Source: Anastatus disparis
Lineage: Eukaryota; Arthropoda; Insecta; Hymenoptera; Eupelmidae
Reading direction: 5' to 3'
DNA: 64,000 nt
Assembly: GCA_017163975.1 (NCBI GenBank)
Contig: JAFFSR010000227.1
Coordinates: forward strand, 6,810,501 to 6,874,500
The stretch's first letter is position 1. Each line of letters begins with the position of its first letter. The notes under the pieces are model-generated. The model worked only from the letters and a program-made list of their open reading frames with translations, was not told the origin of the DNA and did no database searches. Positions 50,565 through 62,900 of the stretch are shown here, piece after piece. The translations under genes were made by a program, and so were the position numbers.

Positions 50565-50744
50565 GAGACGGTCAGTGGCTCACTTGGTAGAGGCGATGGG
50601 TTCGTAATCTCGAGGTGTTCCGAGTTCGACTCCAGCTCTCGGCCAATTTTATACAAGCACCACTGTACGTTACATGTGCTTTGTTTAAAAACACACTGAT
50701 GAAGATCTCCGTCGCTAATACAGCGACGTTAAATAAAAAAAATA
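50565..50744 (+). repeat. tRNA-derived SINE, copy 8 (intronic)
   Basis: Antisense to the T-box gene. Box A carries changes (TGGCTCACTTGG) and box B is GAGTTCGACTCC. The segment between CGTCGCTAAT and ACAGCGACG (ATTAGCATCGCAATGATAGC in other copies) is deleted. It ends ACGTTAAATAAAAAAAATAA. Confidence 0.88.
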
Positions 50745-53700
50745 AGGCTTACAAATTTTTAAACCAAATTTTTAATTGAATACTTTTTTTATTTATTTAG
50801 GCGTACCCAGACCACCTGTGAGGTCAATACGGCCGTAAGAAGAGGTAGTTAATTTATTTAACTTAAAAATATGTATGGTAAAAAAATATACAATCAAAAA
50901 TATATTAACTTTTTAGTTAATAGTAAAATATGTAGGTAAAATAATAATTTTAATAATTAATGTTTCATGACTTTTTTTTTATTTAAAATTTTGAAAATTA
51001 AAAAGGAATAAATAAATAAAATAAGAAAAAAAAATATTGCATAATTAAGGATACGATAAGCAAGAAATGAAAGAAGAGATAGAAGAAAGAATAATGAGAA
51101 ACTTGACGCGGGAGGCGAATTATACGTTTTCTGCTACTGAAGCAAGTCGAAAGAAAACAAAAAAAACGGAGAAAAAAAAAAATAAATTTGTTATTGAGTA
51201 TATGTGTGGTGCAGTATTTTACGGTGGAAGGTTCAAGTGTTTCTTTTATTTAGGCATGGATCGTTAATTGCCGCCAGAAGTCTTTCTCTCTTCTCTCGCG
51301 GTAATAAAGACAGTGGCGGCGCGTATATAGCGTAGGCGCGTACAAAAAAATAAAAGGGATGTGCAAAAAAATAAAAAAAAGAAAGGAAAGGAAAGGTTTT
51401 AGAGGAATAAAGAGGATGTAAAAGTTGCGCGCGGCGTATGAGGAATAATAAAAAGGAAAATTTCAATGAGTTTTTATCAAACTTTCAAATAAAGGACGCT
51501 CTTGCCATTAAAATGCGATCATAATTAAAAATTGTTGTTGTTATTACTTTTTTTTCCTTACTTTTACAAGTAAGCGGCGCTTCAAAAGTTGGCATTGCAT
51601 CAATTGCTAAATGTAACGTGAAAAAAAAACTTGTAAGAAGTTTATTGTGCCCACTTGAAAATTGTAATGTCGACGTGTAATTATTATTAAATTTTTTTAT
51701 ATAACTATTTACAAATGCATGTTTAATAATGGATTTTAAAATTTTGAATATACCATTAAAATTATTATTGTTTGTAAATAGTTTAAATTGAATTGTTTAC
51801 TATATTAATCATACAAAATAGATGTAATTTTGAAAATTACAAAAAAATTTGTTTATTTTTTAAATAAATTATGTAATTACATAAAATTATGTAATAAATA
51901 GTTTGGCTTTATTTTGTAATGTTCATATTAAATTACAAACACGCTTTAGTTTAATTAAATCTTCACCAGCTAATTCGATTCATCTAAACTACCAATTTGA
52001 GACTAGGTAAAATTCTAAAATTGATTTAGATCAAACTTGTAATAACATCATCATTCAATGGATCTTTCATCTTTACAGTAAAACCCAATACCATATCTCC
52101 TTTAACCCTTACGAAAAAAAAGGAAGAACAAAAATAAATAAAAAATCAACTCTCGTCAACGCTTATAACTGCTACTCTTCTTTAGTCAAGCTAACTCGTT
52201 GAAAGTAGATGGATATTCGTTATAACTCGCAAAAAAAGCGAAGAAATAATAAAAAAAAGAATCCAAAAGAAACGAAGAACTTTAAGACACCAGAAGCTAT
52301 GGCGAACCCATTACTGAATCTTATAAGCGTATAAGGCCATTTTCAACGACACACATACACACACAGACTTTTTAAGAGTGTGAAAAAAAAGCTGGAAAGA
52401 ATATTATACTTCTGTGAAGAAGAAGAAGATAAAAAAAAAAGACGAAGAAGAGAGATGGAGCAGTTAAGTTATGAGTTATGAAGCGAGAAAGACGAATCGA
52501 GGCAATGGATCGTCACGTGTGTGCATGTGTATTATGTATGTATATATAAAAAAAAAGACGAACCAACAAAAACTTCACTTGGCGATGATGTTTCTTGATG
52601 TGAAGAAGATGAAACGAGAGATTAAAAAAAATTAGGGTAAAATGGACAATAAGCCGCAAGGCTACTGCGTAGAAATTCTCATACTTTTTTCTCTCTTTTA
52701 TTTCTCTTTCTAAAGATACGGTTTAGCGTCCAGAGAAATAGCGTACGCTTATTATCGGACGATTGAAAAAGTAAGTAACGATGATATTTTTCAATCGCGG
52801 ATAATTAATGTGGTTAATTTGTTAAATTTATTATTTTGCAGTTAGGATTATTTTACCACGTTGTTTATAAATGAAGGCAACGATAGGTATGATATCATGC
52901 GATTTATTTTTATATTTTATTTATTAAAATGAGTTTTCGAGTCAATTTAACGACTCGTAGTGATAAGTTTATAAGTGTCGTCAGTAAAAAATGAACATCA
53001 ATCATTTTATTATTGATCGTAAATTACAAAATTAAAAAAAGATGGAATTCATGATGTTGCCCACGAATAAGTGCTAAACATTAACAAAGAAATAACAAAT
53101 TTTTTTCAAGAGTTTCATTAACATTTTTGAATATTTTAAAAATTACATTTTGTAAATAGATTTTATTCATTTAAAATTCTGAATATAAATTAATTTTTTT
53201 TTTGCTTAAATCAATGTTATTGTAAAAGAAGCTATAATAGTTAAATAATTTAAAAATTCTTTAAAAATAATTTCAGAATTTTTCAAATATTCCTTTTAAA
53301 TAAAATAAAATAAATATATGGAATAAAACCACACATGGACTTGTTCATAATACAAAATTTCATACTTTTATCTCTAGTCTTCCCAAACACATGTTCAACT
53401 AGTGTGACCAGTCACTTTAAGCAATTTGAATCTTCCTCTAAAGCTGAAAGCGCGAAGCAACGTATTGTTGATGTAATTATAGACCGAGGGCCATTTGCGA
53501 CTATGTTTATCAGAGTCATTCTTAATACTCTTTTACGAAGATTTCAAAATAAACCTTTCCTACCTCTTTTATCTTACATTTTCAACAATAAAACCTCCAA
53601 AAAAAAACAGAGCAAAAAAAAATTGAAAAAAAAAGAAAAATCATCATGTCTCGTTCGTATATAGTTTAGCGGAAGAATGATCCTAGGAATCGAGCGTACA

Positions 53701-56700
53701 ATGAACGAGCAAAGAACAGACAATGACATGTGTATAATGCGAGCATATATATATCTGTATATACATTTCTTACAAGTTTGAGAAGAACGTAATTGCTAGA
53801 AGCTCATCTCTTCGCACCTCATCATCATCATCAGCAGCTTTGGCATACTCTATATAAGTATATACTTGATTCTTTTTCTCTCTTTTATTTTTCCTTCCAC
53901 TTTTTTTTTTTTTTTAGTTATATACTGTTGTCGCTAAAGACCACCCGGACATCATCCGTACGTGTATATATACGCCTTTGAAAAATTAAAGCGCTTCCCT
54001 TGAAAGTCGATCTCTTACCGGATATGCGCGAAACGGTGATGCATATAATAATCCTTATATATATAAGTATCCTCGTCATTGGAGACTTATGAATGCGTGT
54101 AAGATGCGGTATTGGAGGTTTTCAAAGAAGCGTGATGAAAGATCTTTAAAAACTTATTTTTTTTTAAAGAGATTGGGTTGAGACGAGTATTGAAGAGAAG
54201 GTTTTTGAACTAAATTCTACTAAATATCGATATGATGATATATGATATATGTTAATGTTAAAATGTTAATAATTGTAATTATATTTCGCTTATTTAAAGC
54301 AAAGTATTTATATGAAGCAGCAGCAAGCTTTGTTAACTTTCCCATTCAATGGAAATACAAAGCGAGGTACAATGCATTGATTAATAAATATGTAATTAAC
54401 AAATATAACAAATATGTAATTATTAAATTTATTAATTAAAAAATTTCCTGTTAAAAAATACAATGCTTTCTCTATGACAAAGCAATAATTAAATTCCATA
54501 ATTAGAAATTAAAAAATCTAAAATACTTTGCAGTCATAAAAGCGTTGCGTTTAGCGGTATCGTAACATAAGCTTGTATGCAAATGAAATTAAAAAATCAA
54601 ACATCCGACAGCGTAAGGAGGTTACTTAAAAAATATTTATGTATTTAATAATGATATATAATCTTTATTACTTATTTTCTCACATAAATAAAACTTTCAT
54701 ATTTATTATAATCCTAAAAAGAAGTCACATTTTGATGGATATGCTTGCGAGTAACGGATCTCATTCCAAGTGAAAATTCCATTCCAAATATGCAAAATTT
54801 TAATCTAGGGTATTTAGCGTGTTCTATAAAACAAAAAAAAAAGATTACACATTGTACGTTTTTATAACTATTAAATAACTATTTATACACCGGCCACATT
54901 AGCGTCAGTTGTTATGTGCGTGCGCGCACCGACGATTTTAAAAGCGCATTAAAAATTTATCGCGCGATTTTGCCGATAGTTTATGTTTCATTAAAAAATA
55001 TTGATGTATTAATTTTGAGCCGCGCTTAATGTGCGTTATTATTTCGTAATTATTGAAATCGTAAGGATAATTATTAGATAAATGTTAAACTTACAAAATT
55101 GATTGATTGTATTTACGATTGGACATATTTTTTCTTAATTCCATGTTATTATTAATAATGAATAACTTTATTGTTTATCCTAAATTGTTTTAATGCTTGA
55201 TTGATTTATGTAAAAATCAAACAAATAGATTAACAAATTGAGGCCATAATTATTTTCTATAGCAAATCATTAAGACAGATTGAAAATAAATCAGCAGAAA
55301 TAGCAATAGAAAAATGAAGGAGTAAAATAAACTAGAGGAAGATCCATAAAGCAATAGACCCTTATAACCAGGCAGCAGTAGCCCAGTAGCTAAACATCGG
55401 TAGTACATTAGGTACTTAACAGCCGCAAGACAGGTTTATGACATACAGATTAACCGTCCGACGAAAATCAAAATGAAACGTTATGTTACACCATTTCGTT
55501 CTTTATATATACCAGCCTACACACGTGTGTGCGCGTGCGTTACGTTTCAATTTTATCACTCGAAAAATAGAGGAAAGCTTCTAATAAAGTTGAAGCTGTT
55601 TTATTTAAAACATTTAAAACATCTTCGCACATGGTCATTCGTCCATTGTCACGAGACAAGGATGGACTTTCAAAGATATACTTGAAGTACAAATCTATGC
55701 GTAAATTAACTTTTAAAGAGGAAATATGCATATATATGCACATGCACGCATACATCGCCGCGACGCTCGACGTCGTCAAACACACACACACTGAATGAAA
55801 CAAACGGAATATGTGTGAGTGTATGTATATATTTAAGAGAAAGACCACACATGTTGCTGGTGAAGGGAGGGCTAGTCTAGCTCTCGGTTTTGTAAAACGA
55901 CTGTATATATCGTGAAATATGATAATGCCAAAGCGAAAAGCTCGTTTTCGCGACTCTTGTCTAACACAAGTGCAAATGAACAGAATTTTTTTCTTTTTTT
56001 CTCTCTCTTTCTCTCTCTTCGTCACCATACGTCTCCCGTACACTTCTCTTTCTGTTTATCATTTTTTTTTTTTATTGTTTTTCAGCGCCCGTCGTAAATC
56101 TAAAAGTGATTTATAGTATAAAAATGCAAAAGATTAAAAAAAAGTTCTCTCTTGCTCTAACGTACGTACATACGCGTTTAACGACGCGAGAGCTTGTAAG
56201 TTAAAGCTATACAAGCGAAAGAGTAATTTATGAAAGAAAGTCATTGGGGGGTATATAGTATATACATGGTACATACATAGTCAATATATACATCATTCCT
56301 GCTACATATATACTTATTTTTTTATTATTTCTTTTTTTCTTTCTCTCTTTTTTTATTTCACTTCAGCTTGCGTTTCGTTTTTTTTTCTTTTAAAATTCTT
56401 TTAAGGAGCTGTTTGATGCTAAGTTTATATAGGCCTTTGACAATTATTTTTAACTACGTTTACGATCGACGCGCATACGTGTATGTGTCCGTTATTCTTT
56501 TTTTTTTCTTTTGCATATAGCGGTATATAGTGCGACGATGAAGATGTGCCGGCCTGCTTTTCTACAAAATTTATTGCCTTTGACATTGTAAAAGTGTAAG
56601 ATTGACAAAGAAGAGAAAAAAATGAGTAGTAATTAAAAAATTTTTTCAGGCCATAGTTTGAATTACGATAAATTAATTTAGATTTCAAAAAGTTTCTCGA

Positions 56701-56908
56701 ACTTTCGAAAATAAAAATAAAAATTTTACGTAGATTTTCGCAAAAGCAAAATTGTTTCAAACATTGAATGGATTGATTAACACTAAATAGAATATGGACG
56801 GGTCTAATGTTCCAATTATAAAATTTTCATTAAAAAATTTGCAAAAAATATTCTCTTTTAAGAAGACACCCCAGAGGCATTAGATTTAAGTATCTAAGTA
56901 TTTGATTT

Positions 56909-57097
56909 TATTGAACGTCGCTATATTCATGCGATCATTGCGATGCTAATTAGCGACGGAGGTTTCTCAGTGTGTTTGTGAACAAAGCACATGTAACGTA
57001 CAGTGGTGCTTATATAAAACGGCCGAGAGCGGGATTCGAACTCGAGAGCCCGAGATTACGAATCCATAGCTCTACCGACTGAGCCACTGACTACCTC
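56909..57097 (-). repeat. tRNA-derived SINE, copy 9 (intronic)
   Basis: Same orientation as the T-box gene, about 230 bp upstream of the exon B donor end of the 18-kb intron. Box A TGGCTCAGTCGG and box B GAGTTCGAATCCC are intact; the anticodon region reads TTCGTAATC. The 3' end is GCGACGTTCAATAAAATC. Confidence 0.9.
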
Positions 57098-57325
57098 ACT
57101 TTTTCTATCATTAAATATTTACGATGAATTTCACACTATTTCCTTGCCTACGAAAATTGGTAGATCTAGTATCAAAAGCAAACGATCACAAATAAAAATA
57201 ATAATTGCCAAACCCATAGCAATTCCATACAAACTAGAACACACGCAGTCATATTAAGATCACAATCAAAATACAAATAAATAAAGCATTTGAAAATTCA
57301 CAATGAGCAATAAAATGCCACTTAC

Positions 57326-57490
57326 CAGCTGGTTCTGATAGGCGGTGACAGCGGTAAACATGGTCTCAGGAAATATAAAAGTTTTATGCGGTTCGCGTTC
57401 CAGATCATCGATTGGCTCGCAAGGACCATTATCCGGACGCTTTACCAAATGAATGCGTGGCTGGTATTTATGCATCGAATTCAAAAGTAA
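57326..57490 (-). CDS. mid/H15: T-box exon B: central DNA-binding domain
   Basis: This 165-nt, 55-codon, phase-0 exon follows acceptor tttttcag and ends at CAG CTG before donor GTAAGT (57325-57320). It encodes LLLNSMHKYQPRIHLVK, a variable loop (RPDNGPCEPIDDLEREPH) and KTFIFPETMFTAVTAYQNQL. LNSMHKYQPR and FTAVTAYQNQ are among the most invariant T-box strings. The acidic loop between them varies between TBX20 proteins and could help decide midline versus H15 orthology. It joins exon A after a 2225-bp intron without disturbing the frame. Confidence 0.95.
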
Positions 57491-59715
57491 CTGAAAAATT
57501 TCAAAAATAAAAATAATATAGTTTTTTATAGGTTCAATATATTATTCTGGATTTTATAGTAGACGCGCTTGTCTAATTTATGTATCCTGGTTGAAAATTA
57601 AGGGGTTCGGTTTAGCTAACACTTTAATTAAATGGAAGCTTTTTTAGATGATATTTCAATTATAAATTGATAAAATTATCAGAATGTAATTTAATAGGGT
57701 AAAGAATGTATTTATCACAATATATGCAAAATAGTAATTTAAACTTCAAAATTAACTGATATATCTAATAAAAGATGACTTGTTTCTACCAAGCTATTAA
57801 CCAAAATAAAAATAGATTAAAATGTTTATTAATTGAAAAATTTCAATGTCACAATTAAAAATATTATATCAAATGATATTTCAATAAATTTCGATTTATT
57901 CTGTTTTTCCATATCAAAATTCTAATTAAGATAATACAATTATTTCAATTTCATAGCATCTATTTCTATTTATAATAAAATTTGTCTAAAACCAATAATA
58001 ACATCGTCTGGTCTAATTGCTTATTGTTTTATTTCAATCCATTCTAGTTTAATATTCTTACACCTTATAAAACAATCTCATTTGACAATCGTCAAGTCTC
58101 GCTTGACGATCCTATTTTAAGTCCATGAGCACACGAAGAAAAGTCATATTTAACACATTAAATTATGCAAGGTCTGATATTAAAGTCATTAAAGTATCAG
58201 TCAAAAAATTCCGTCAACTCTAATCTTTATTTATTAATCATGTTTTAGCCCTTTCTATTTTTATACCGACGAACATTATGCAGAAAATTTCTCTCTCTTT
58301 TTTTTCTTAAATTTGAAATAAGGACACTTGTTCATGTAAATTATCGCAATTGCAAAATCGAATTAGCAAAATACGATGATTCATTAAATATCGGTCTGAC
58401 ATGTTCGGTCTGGGCTTGTAATAAAGGAATTATCTAATCGAATATCTCTCCTCGAGTTTTTTGGGCGATACGATGGTATGATTATGAGTGTGAGAGTGAG
58501 AGAGAGCCTCTCTGCATAATCTTTGAGGTTGCAGTCTGCGTTGCATATTAACTGCATTCTATATCATTCCTCCATCGCAAAAGTCAAGCGAGAGAGAGAG
58601 AGGAGGCTTTAAACTTGTCACAGCTGCGACAAATTTTCTGCGAGGTACCTTTATCATATTTTCTGTATGAGAAAGTCTAAGAATAATTTCCTTTTTGTCA
58701 ATTCGGAATTTTATGTACGATGGGACATAGTTTTTTAATTTTTTAGCTTTTTGTTTGGTTAATAATTTGTAGAATTAGTAATAATTTGTATTTTTGAAAT
58801 GTTGAATGTTCTATTAAACTGTTAATTATCATTTCGGTTTAAAATGATACTAATTAAACCTTAAAAGTCTACAAAAAAGATAATATTGAAGCAATCTTAT
58901 TGTCAAGACTTCAATAGCTTTAAATACAAATTGATAAAAAATTATTGAAATAATTATATTACTGGCATCGAAAAGTATATTACAAATTAACTCTGGAAAC
59001 AAAGCAATCGAAAGGATAATTTTGTATATATTTTTTAAAAACACTAAAGAATATAAGCACTACCGAATACGTATATTTTTTGCCAAAAATACTGCAGTTA
59101 CTATTTGATCAAGCGTTTTCAGTACACAGAAACGTAGCATTTAAAAATTTAAGGTTAGGATGCACATATAAATTACGTAGGTATAGATATACATAGAGCG
59201 CACCGGATGTGATGTGAAAAAAACTTTAAAACTGCAAAAATCATATGCACATGCGCTCAAATGATATGATGATTAATATTTACTCTTCATTCTTGTTACT
59301 TTATTAAAATTCACTTAAATTTACAATTATTGTTAAAATATTTTAATTGGCGTAAGAATTTAAAAAAGAAACAATTCAAAATTAATAATGTTTTCTATTT
59401 TATTTCCAAAGACAGTACTTTCAATTATAATTACCCTTTTTACAAATCATTTAGAACTTATTTTTAAGAGCATGAAGGGGCTTTTCCCCTTAGATAATTC
59501 AGTAATATATTCATTCGAAATTTTTCATTTTAATAAAATGATTTTATTAATATAACTCTAATGCAAACAAGTTATTATATTTATTTAAATAAATGCGAAA
59601 AAATATCAACAAAAAAAAAAATAAAGCAAAAATTATTTCCAGCATATCCAACATCCCGTAAAGAATATTTAATGAAGACAAAAAATAAAATTCTAAAAGA
59701 AAATAAGAAACTTAC
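57491..59715 (-). other. Intron A-B (2,225 bp)
   Basis: Bounded by a GTAAGT donor at 59715 and a tttttcag acceptor ending at 57491. It is AT-rich, with a GA run near 58586-58603, and no recognised repeat family or open frame of substance. Confidence 0.92.
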
Positions 59716-59989
59716 ATATCCATGCTGATTAAGCTCGTTATTGGTAAGCTTAACCTTTTCGAACGATACAACTTGTTTCCTAAGCTGTTCGCCGGTGAAC
59801 GGTGAATCCGGATGCACGTAAAATCTTGCCGGTGCAGGCGGATCAGCTTTACCTGCGACGAGCCAACAACTTCGACTGTAAGCGTAACGATAACGTTTCT
59901 TGTCAACTGGCACGACATCCATTACCACTGCGTAACGACCCTCTGGCCTTAAGCCACTAAACGATACTCTGCACGTTGGAAACATCCTC
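59716..59989 (-). CDS. mid/H15: T-box exon A: N-terminal/central part of the DNA-binding domain
   Basis: This 274-nt exon starts with one base completing a split codon, then AGG ATG, giving R-MFPTCRVSFSGL and so on. The acceptor reads tttatttgtag (AG at 59991-59990). The donor follows GGA TAT as GTAAGT (from 59715). It encodes 91 full codons. Motifs in order from the Met: MFPT.RVSFSGL at 1-12, VPVDKKRYRYAY at 25-36, WLVAGKADPP at 41-50, YVHPDSPFTGEQL at 56-68, VVSFEKVKLTNNELNQHGY at 72-90. The Met at 59985-59983 is internal: other T-box proteins have the same residue after a Gly-Arg-Arg, and this intron position is typical of the family. It must not be taken as the start codon. Open frame past the donor is intron read-through. 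Confidence 0.95.
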
Positions 59990-62900
59990 CTACAAATAAA
60001 TAAGAAGGAAAAATTTTTGTTAAATTTTATGCTATGTCGTTGAGGATATGGTCTTCTGGAATCATTTAATTTTTCGTTATTTATGCTTGATTCGCGTAAC
60101 TTAGTATATGATGAATAACCATTTAAACTTTGAATTTAATTTAAAATTTTTTTAAATAATAAATTCAAAAGTTCATAAAATAAATTGATATCTCAGACTA
60201 AAGTGACTTTTTCACTACTGCTAATAAAATTATAAATTACACTGAATCTACTAAAAGTTATAATAACTTTAGAAACTAAAAAAACTTTTTAACGCTTTAG
60301 ATAATTAGAGATGTGTCACAAGTCAGTCTTACACAACACTATTTTCAATGATTTTCAAATCTGAGCATTAAAGCATTAATAATTAATCAATCAAGTAAAA
60401 TTTTTAATAGAAACTCTTGACAAATATTCAAACGAATCATTATACAAAACAACAAACATATTTTTGTTTCCAAATATCAAACAGAATTTTTATCGATTCT
60501 CTCTTAAGCGAAACTATAATCATTTAAATACAAAAAAAAGAACAGCAGCAGTAATTCTTGAGAAGAAATAAAAAAAAAGTCCGAGTCTCATAAAGAATTC
60601 AATAAGCCAATTTTCCGACTGTATATGTAAAAGTAATAAATTTCGCTGAAAGGAAATAGCAGTTGACTCGAGCAAACACCGGCCCGTCACGGATAACTGC
60701 GCGAGTCAACTATCGATGATTGAAATCCATATTTCAGTTTAACTGAAATAAGAAATACAATTCCCGTTTTGTGAATAATTCTTATTTTTCTATTATCATT
60801 TTATTTTGAAAAAAATTATTGCTGAACACGTTAATTATAATTTATAGTACACAAGCAGTGAGTAATTATAAAATTTTTTCGATTTTATTAAAAACTTTTA
60901 ATTAATTTTATTATTTACGAAAAAAAAACTGTAGATTGAAAAAAAAATCAATGATTTTCAATCAAGCAAAAACATTCTTCTTTTTTTCAAATATTCCTTC
61001 TTTTCAATTAAATAACTTTTAAAAATTGCTTACGTAAACGGCAATTATTATCACGTCACTTGTTTCGAAAACACGCGTGTCAAAAAATCAGATCTTAAAT
61101 ATTCTTCCATCGATGTATGCGCACACACACACACACATACATAAAACATACTGTTTTTTCTTTTCTTTTTGTTTTAATAATTAATAACAAGGCTTGCGCC
61201 TCGGTTTGGGAAAAAAATTAAGAAATAATTTAGCGTCGATATCGAGGGGCCGCATCGCTCTTAGCAAAATAAAGATGCGACGTGGCTCTGGTGTACGCGA
61301 TGCATCGATCGATATTACACACATATATAACATCCGCGGCCCTTTTGATAAGCCGAGGATTAATTGGCAGGTATCTCCGGTTTGGTAAGCCAATCGTTTA
61401 ACGATTAATCATCGTTTTCGGGATCTAAACTCCCTTTATATACGAAAACTCTCCCTTCTCTCTTTTTACCAAAAGGCTTTATAATATGTATATCGTGCAC
61501 GAGGATCTCTTCGTACCGACGGTAATGACATTTAATTAGCACATGTGTGCATATTATCCTGCACGGAAAAGGAGATGATTTATTAATTAATGTCCCCGTG
61601 GCTTTTATAATAAACTGTATATACCGAAGCCCCCCTTTTTTTCTTTATATCGCTTAAACCTTCTTCCTTTTTTCTTTCTTTACTTTTTTATTAAATCACT
61701 CAAAAAGAAAAGAGCGATATAATGTATAGATATACATTTCTTTTTATCTCTGAGAATCTCGCGCATGTGTACGTGTGTGTGTGTGTGACTTACGGTGTTT
61801 CTCTCTCACGCGCGCGCGCGCGCTCACGTCACTGGGGCCCCATGAATATGTAAAAGCAAAAGTGCCGGTAATATAAAAAAAGCTTAAACGGTTATTTAAT
61901 AAAAGGCTCGATTCTTTATTTTTTTCTTCTCTTTATTCTCGGCTGACGAAATTAATACTTTAAGGGAACGCATATCGCGCGCTGTTTTATGCAATTTTAA
62001 GACTTATGTATCAAGTGCGCTGCTTCTTTTATTTTTTTTTTTTGTTTCTTTTGAAGGTACGGGAGAGATTCGTTCTTAAAGTTTTAATTAATTAATGGCG
62101 TCAATTAATTTGAAGAATGTTATTATCGTTTTGTAAAGCTTAGATTATTAATGCTCAATTTGATTTTTAAAGTGAAATATTTACTGGGATTCAATAAGAT
62201 TTGTGTAATTTATTAAAAAATTTTTTAATACTTTTATAAACAAAATTAATTTTGATTGATAATCATGCGATTACTATATTTACCAGTTATTATTTATTTA
62301 TATATAAGATCTTATAAAAGATACAAAAAAAAATTTAATTCATAAATAATTACTGTACATTTAAAATTAATAATTTTTGTCATCACTAACATCTGCTGAA
62401 AATTTTATAAATTTTATGAATTCTATAATGTTAATATTGTAAAATTAATAGTAATCAACAGTGACTACTGTAATGGACATGTTTAAAAAAGTAGAGCTAG
62501 AGAGCCTCGGTCTTAGTAACGAAATGAAAATTTCATTCATAGACTAAACATATATTATACTTTGAAGAAGTGAAAATATGCGTTTATAAAATTGAACAAA
62601 ATTAATGATACGATTGTATGGTTAAACGTACATTTTATCCTCTAAATAAACTTATAAAGTGGAATAAAATGAAAAAAAAAAGTAACGAAATCCCTCGTGA
62701 CTGCAACATTAAGACATAAATATCTTAGAAAGTTAATACCCCAATCTCAATTTTAGTTAATACCTAAACAAAAACAGCGCGCGCACATTTTCTCTTCTAA
62801 TCTTGCGATTTATGCACTCCTAAAAGATCTCTATTAAGCTGTGTTACTGCAATTCCAATCTCGCACACACAATATCCCAGGTATCTTTAATCAAACTCAA

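Larger units (their letters stand above)
39328..57325 (-). other. Intron B-C (17,998 bp) splitting the T-box
   Basis: Bounded by a GTAAGT donor at 57325 and an AG acceptor at 39329-39328, this intron interrupts the DNA-binding domain after AYQNQL. It contains three SINE copies (45926-46111, 50565-50744, 56909-57097), a tRNA-like sequence (50460-50531), CT and GA microsatellites near 48.9 and 50.0 kb and an ATC run near 48.7 kb. The remainder is AT-rich with homopolymer runs. Two uncertain small open frames (46146-46346, 53335-53664) are discussed as findings. I see no host exon inside it; regulatory sequence is plausible but not demonstrated. Confidence 0.9.
38055..59989 (-). other. mid/H15: Tbx20-class T-box gene (midline/H15-like), 3' four coding exons
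   Basis: This is a partial gene locus on the minus strand. Four exons joined at GT-AG sites keep one frame across phases 2-0-0-2 and give 381 residues: about 137 residues of T-box plus a ~244-residue tail. T-box proteins are nuclear, sequence-specific transcription factors. The TBX20 class (Drosophila midline and H15) acts in heart, nervous-system and segment patterning; that role is family knowledge. Class-diagnostic blocks seen are VPVDKKRYRYAY, WLVAGKADPP, VSFEKVKLTNNE, LNSMHKYQPR, FTAVTAYQNQLITKLKID and NPFAKGFRDSSRL. The RYRYAY/WLVAGKADPP combination separates it from Tbx2/omb, Brachyury and Tbx1 classes. The start codon and the first ~40 T-box residues (the ELW..FH..TEMI..K.GR part of the domain) are absent, so at least one upstream exon lies beyond 64000. 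I cannot decide between midline and H15, or whether the species has a single copy. Confidence 0.93.

Noticed and set aside
59983..59985. ATG at the start of MFPTCRV as a start codon
   Set aside because: It is an internal Met of the T-box; a good splice acceptor precedes it and the family has further conserved T-box residues upstream.
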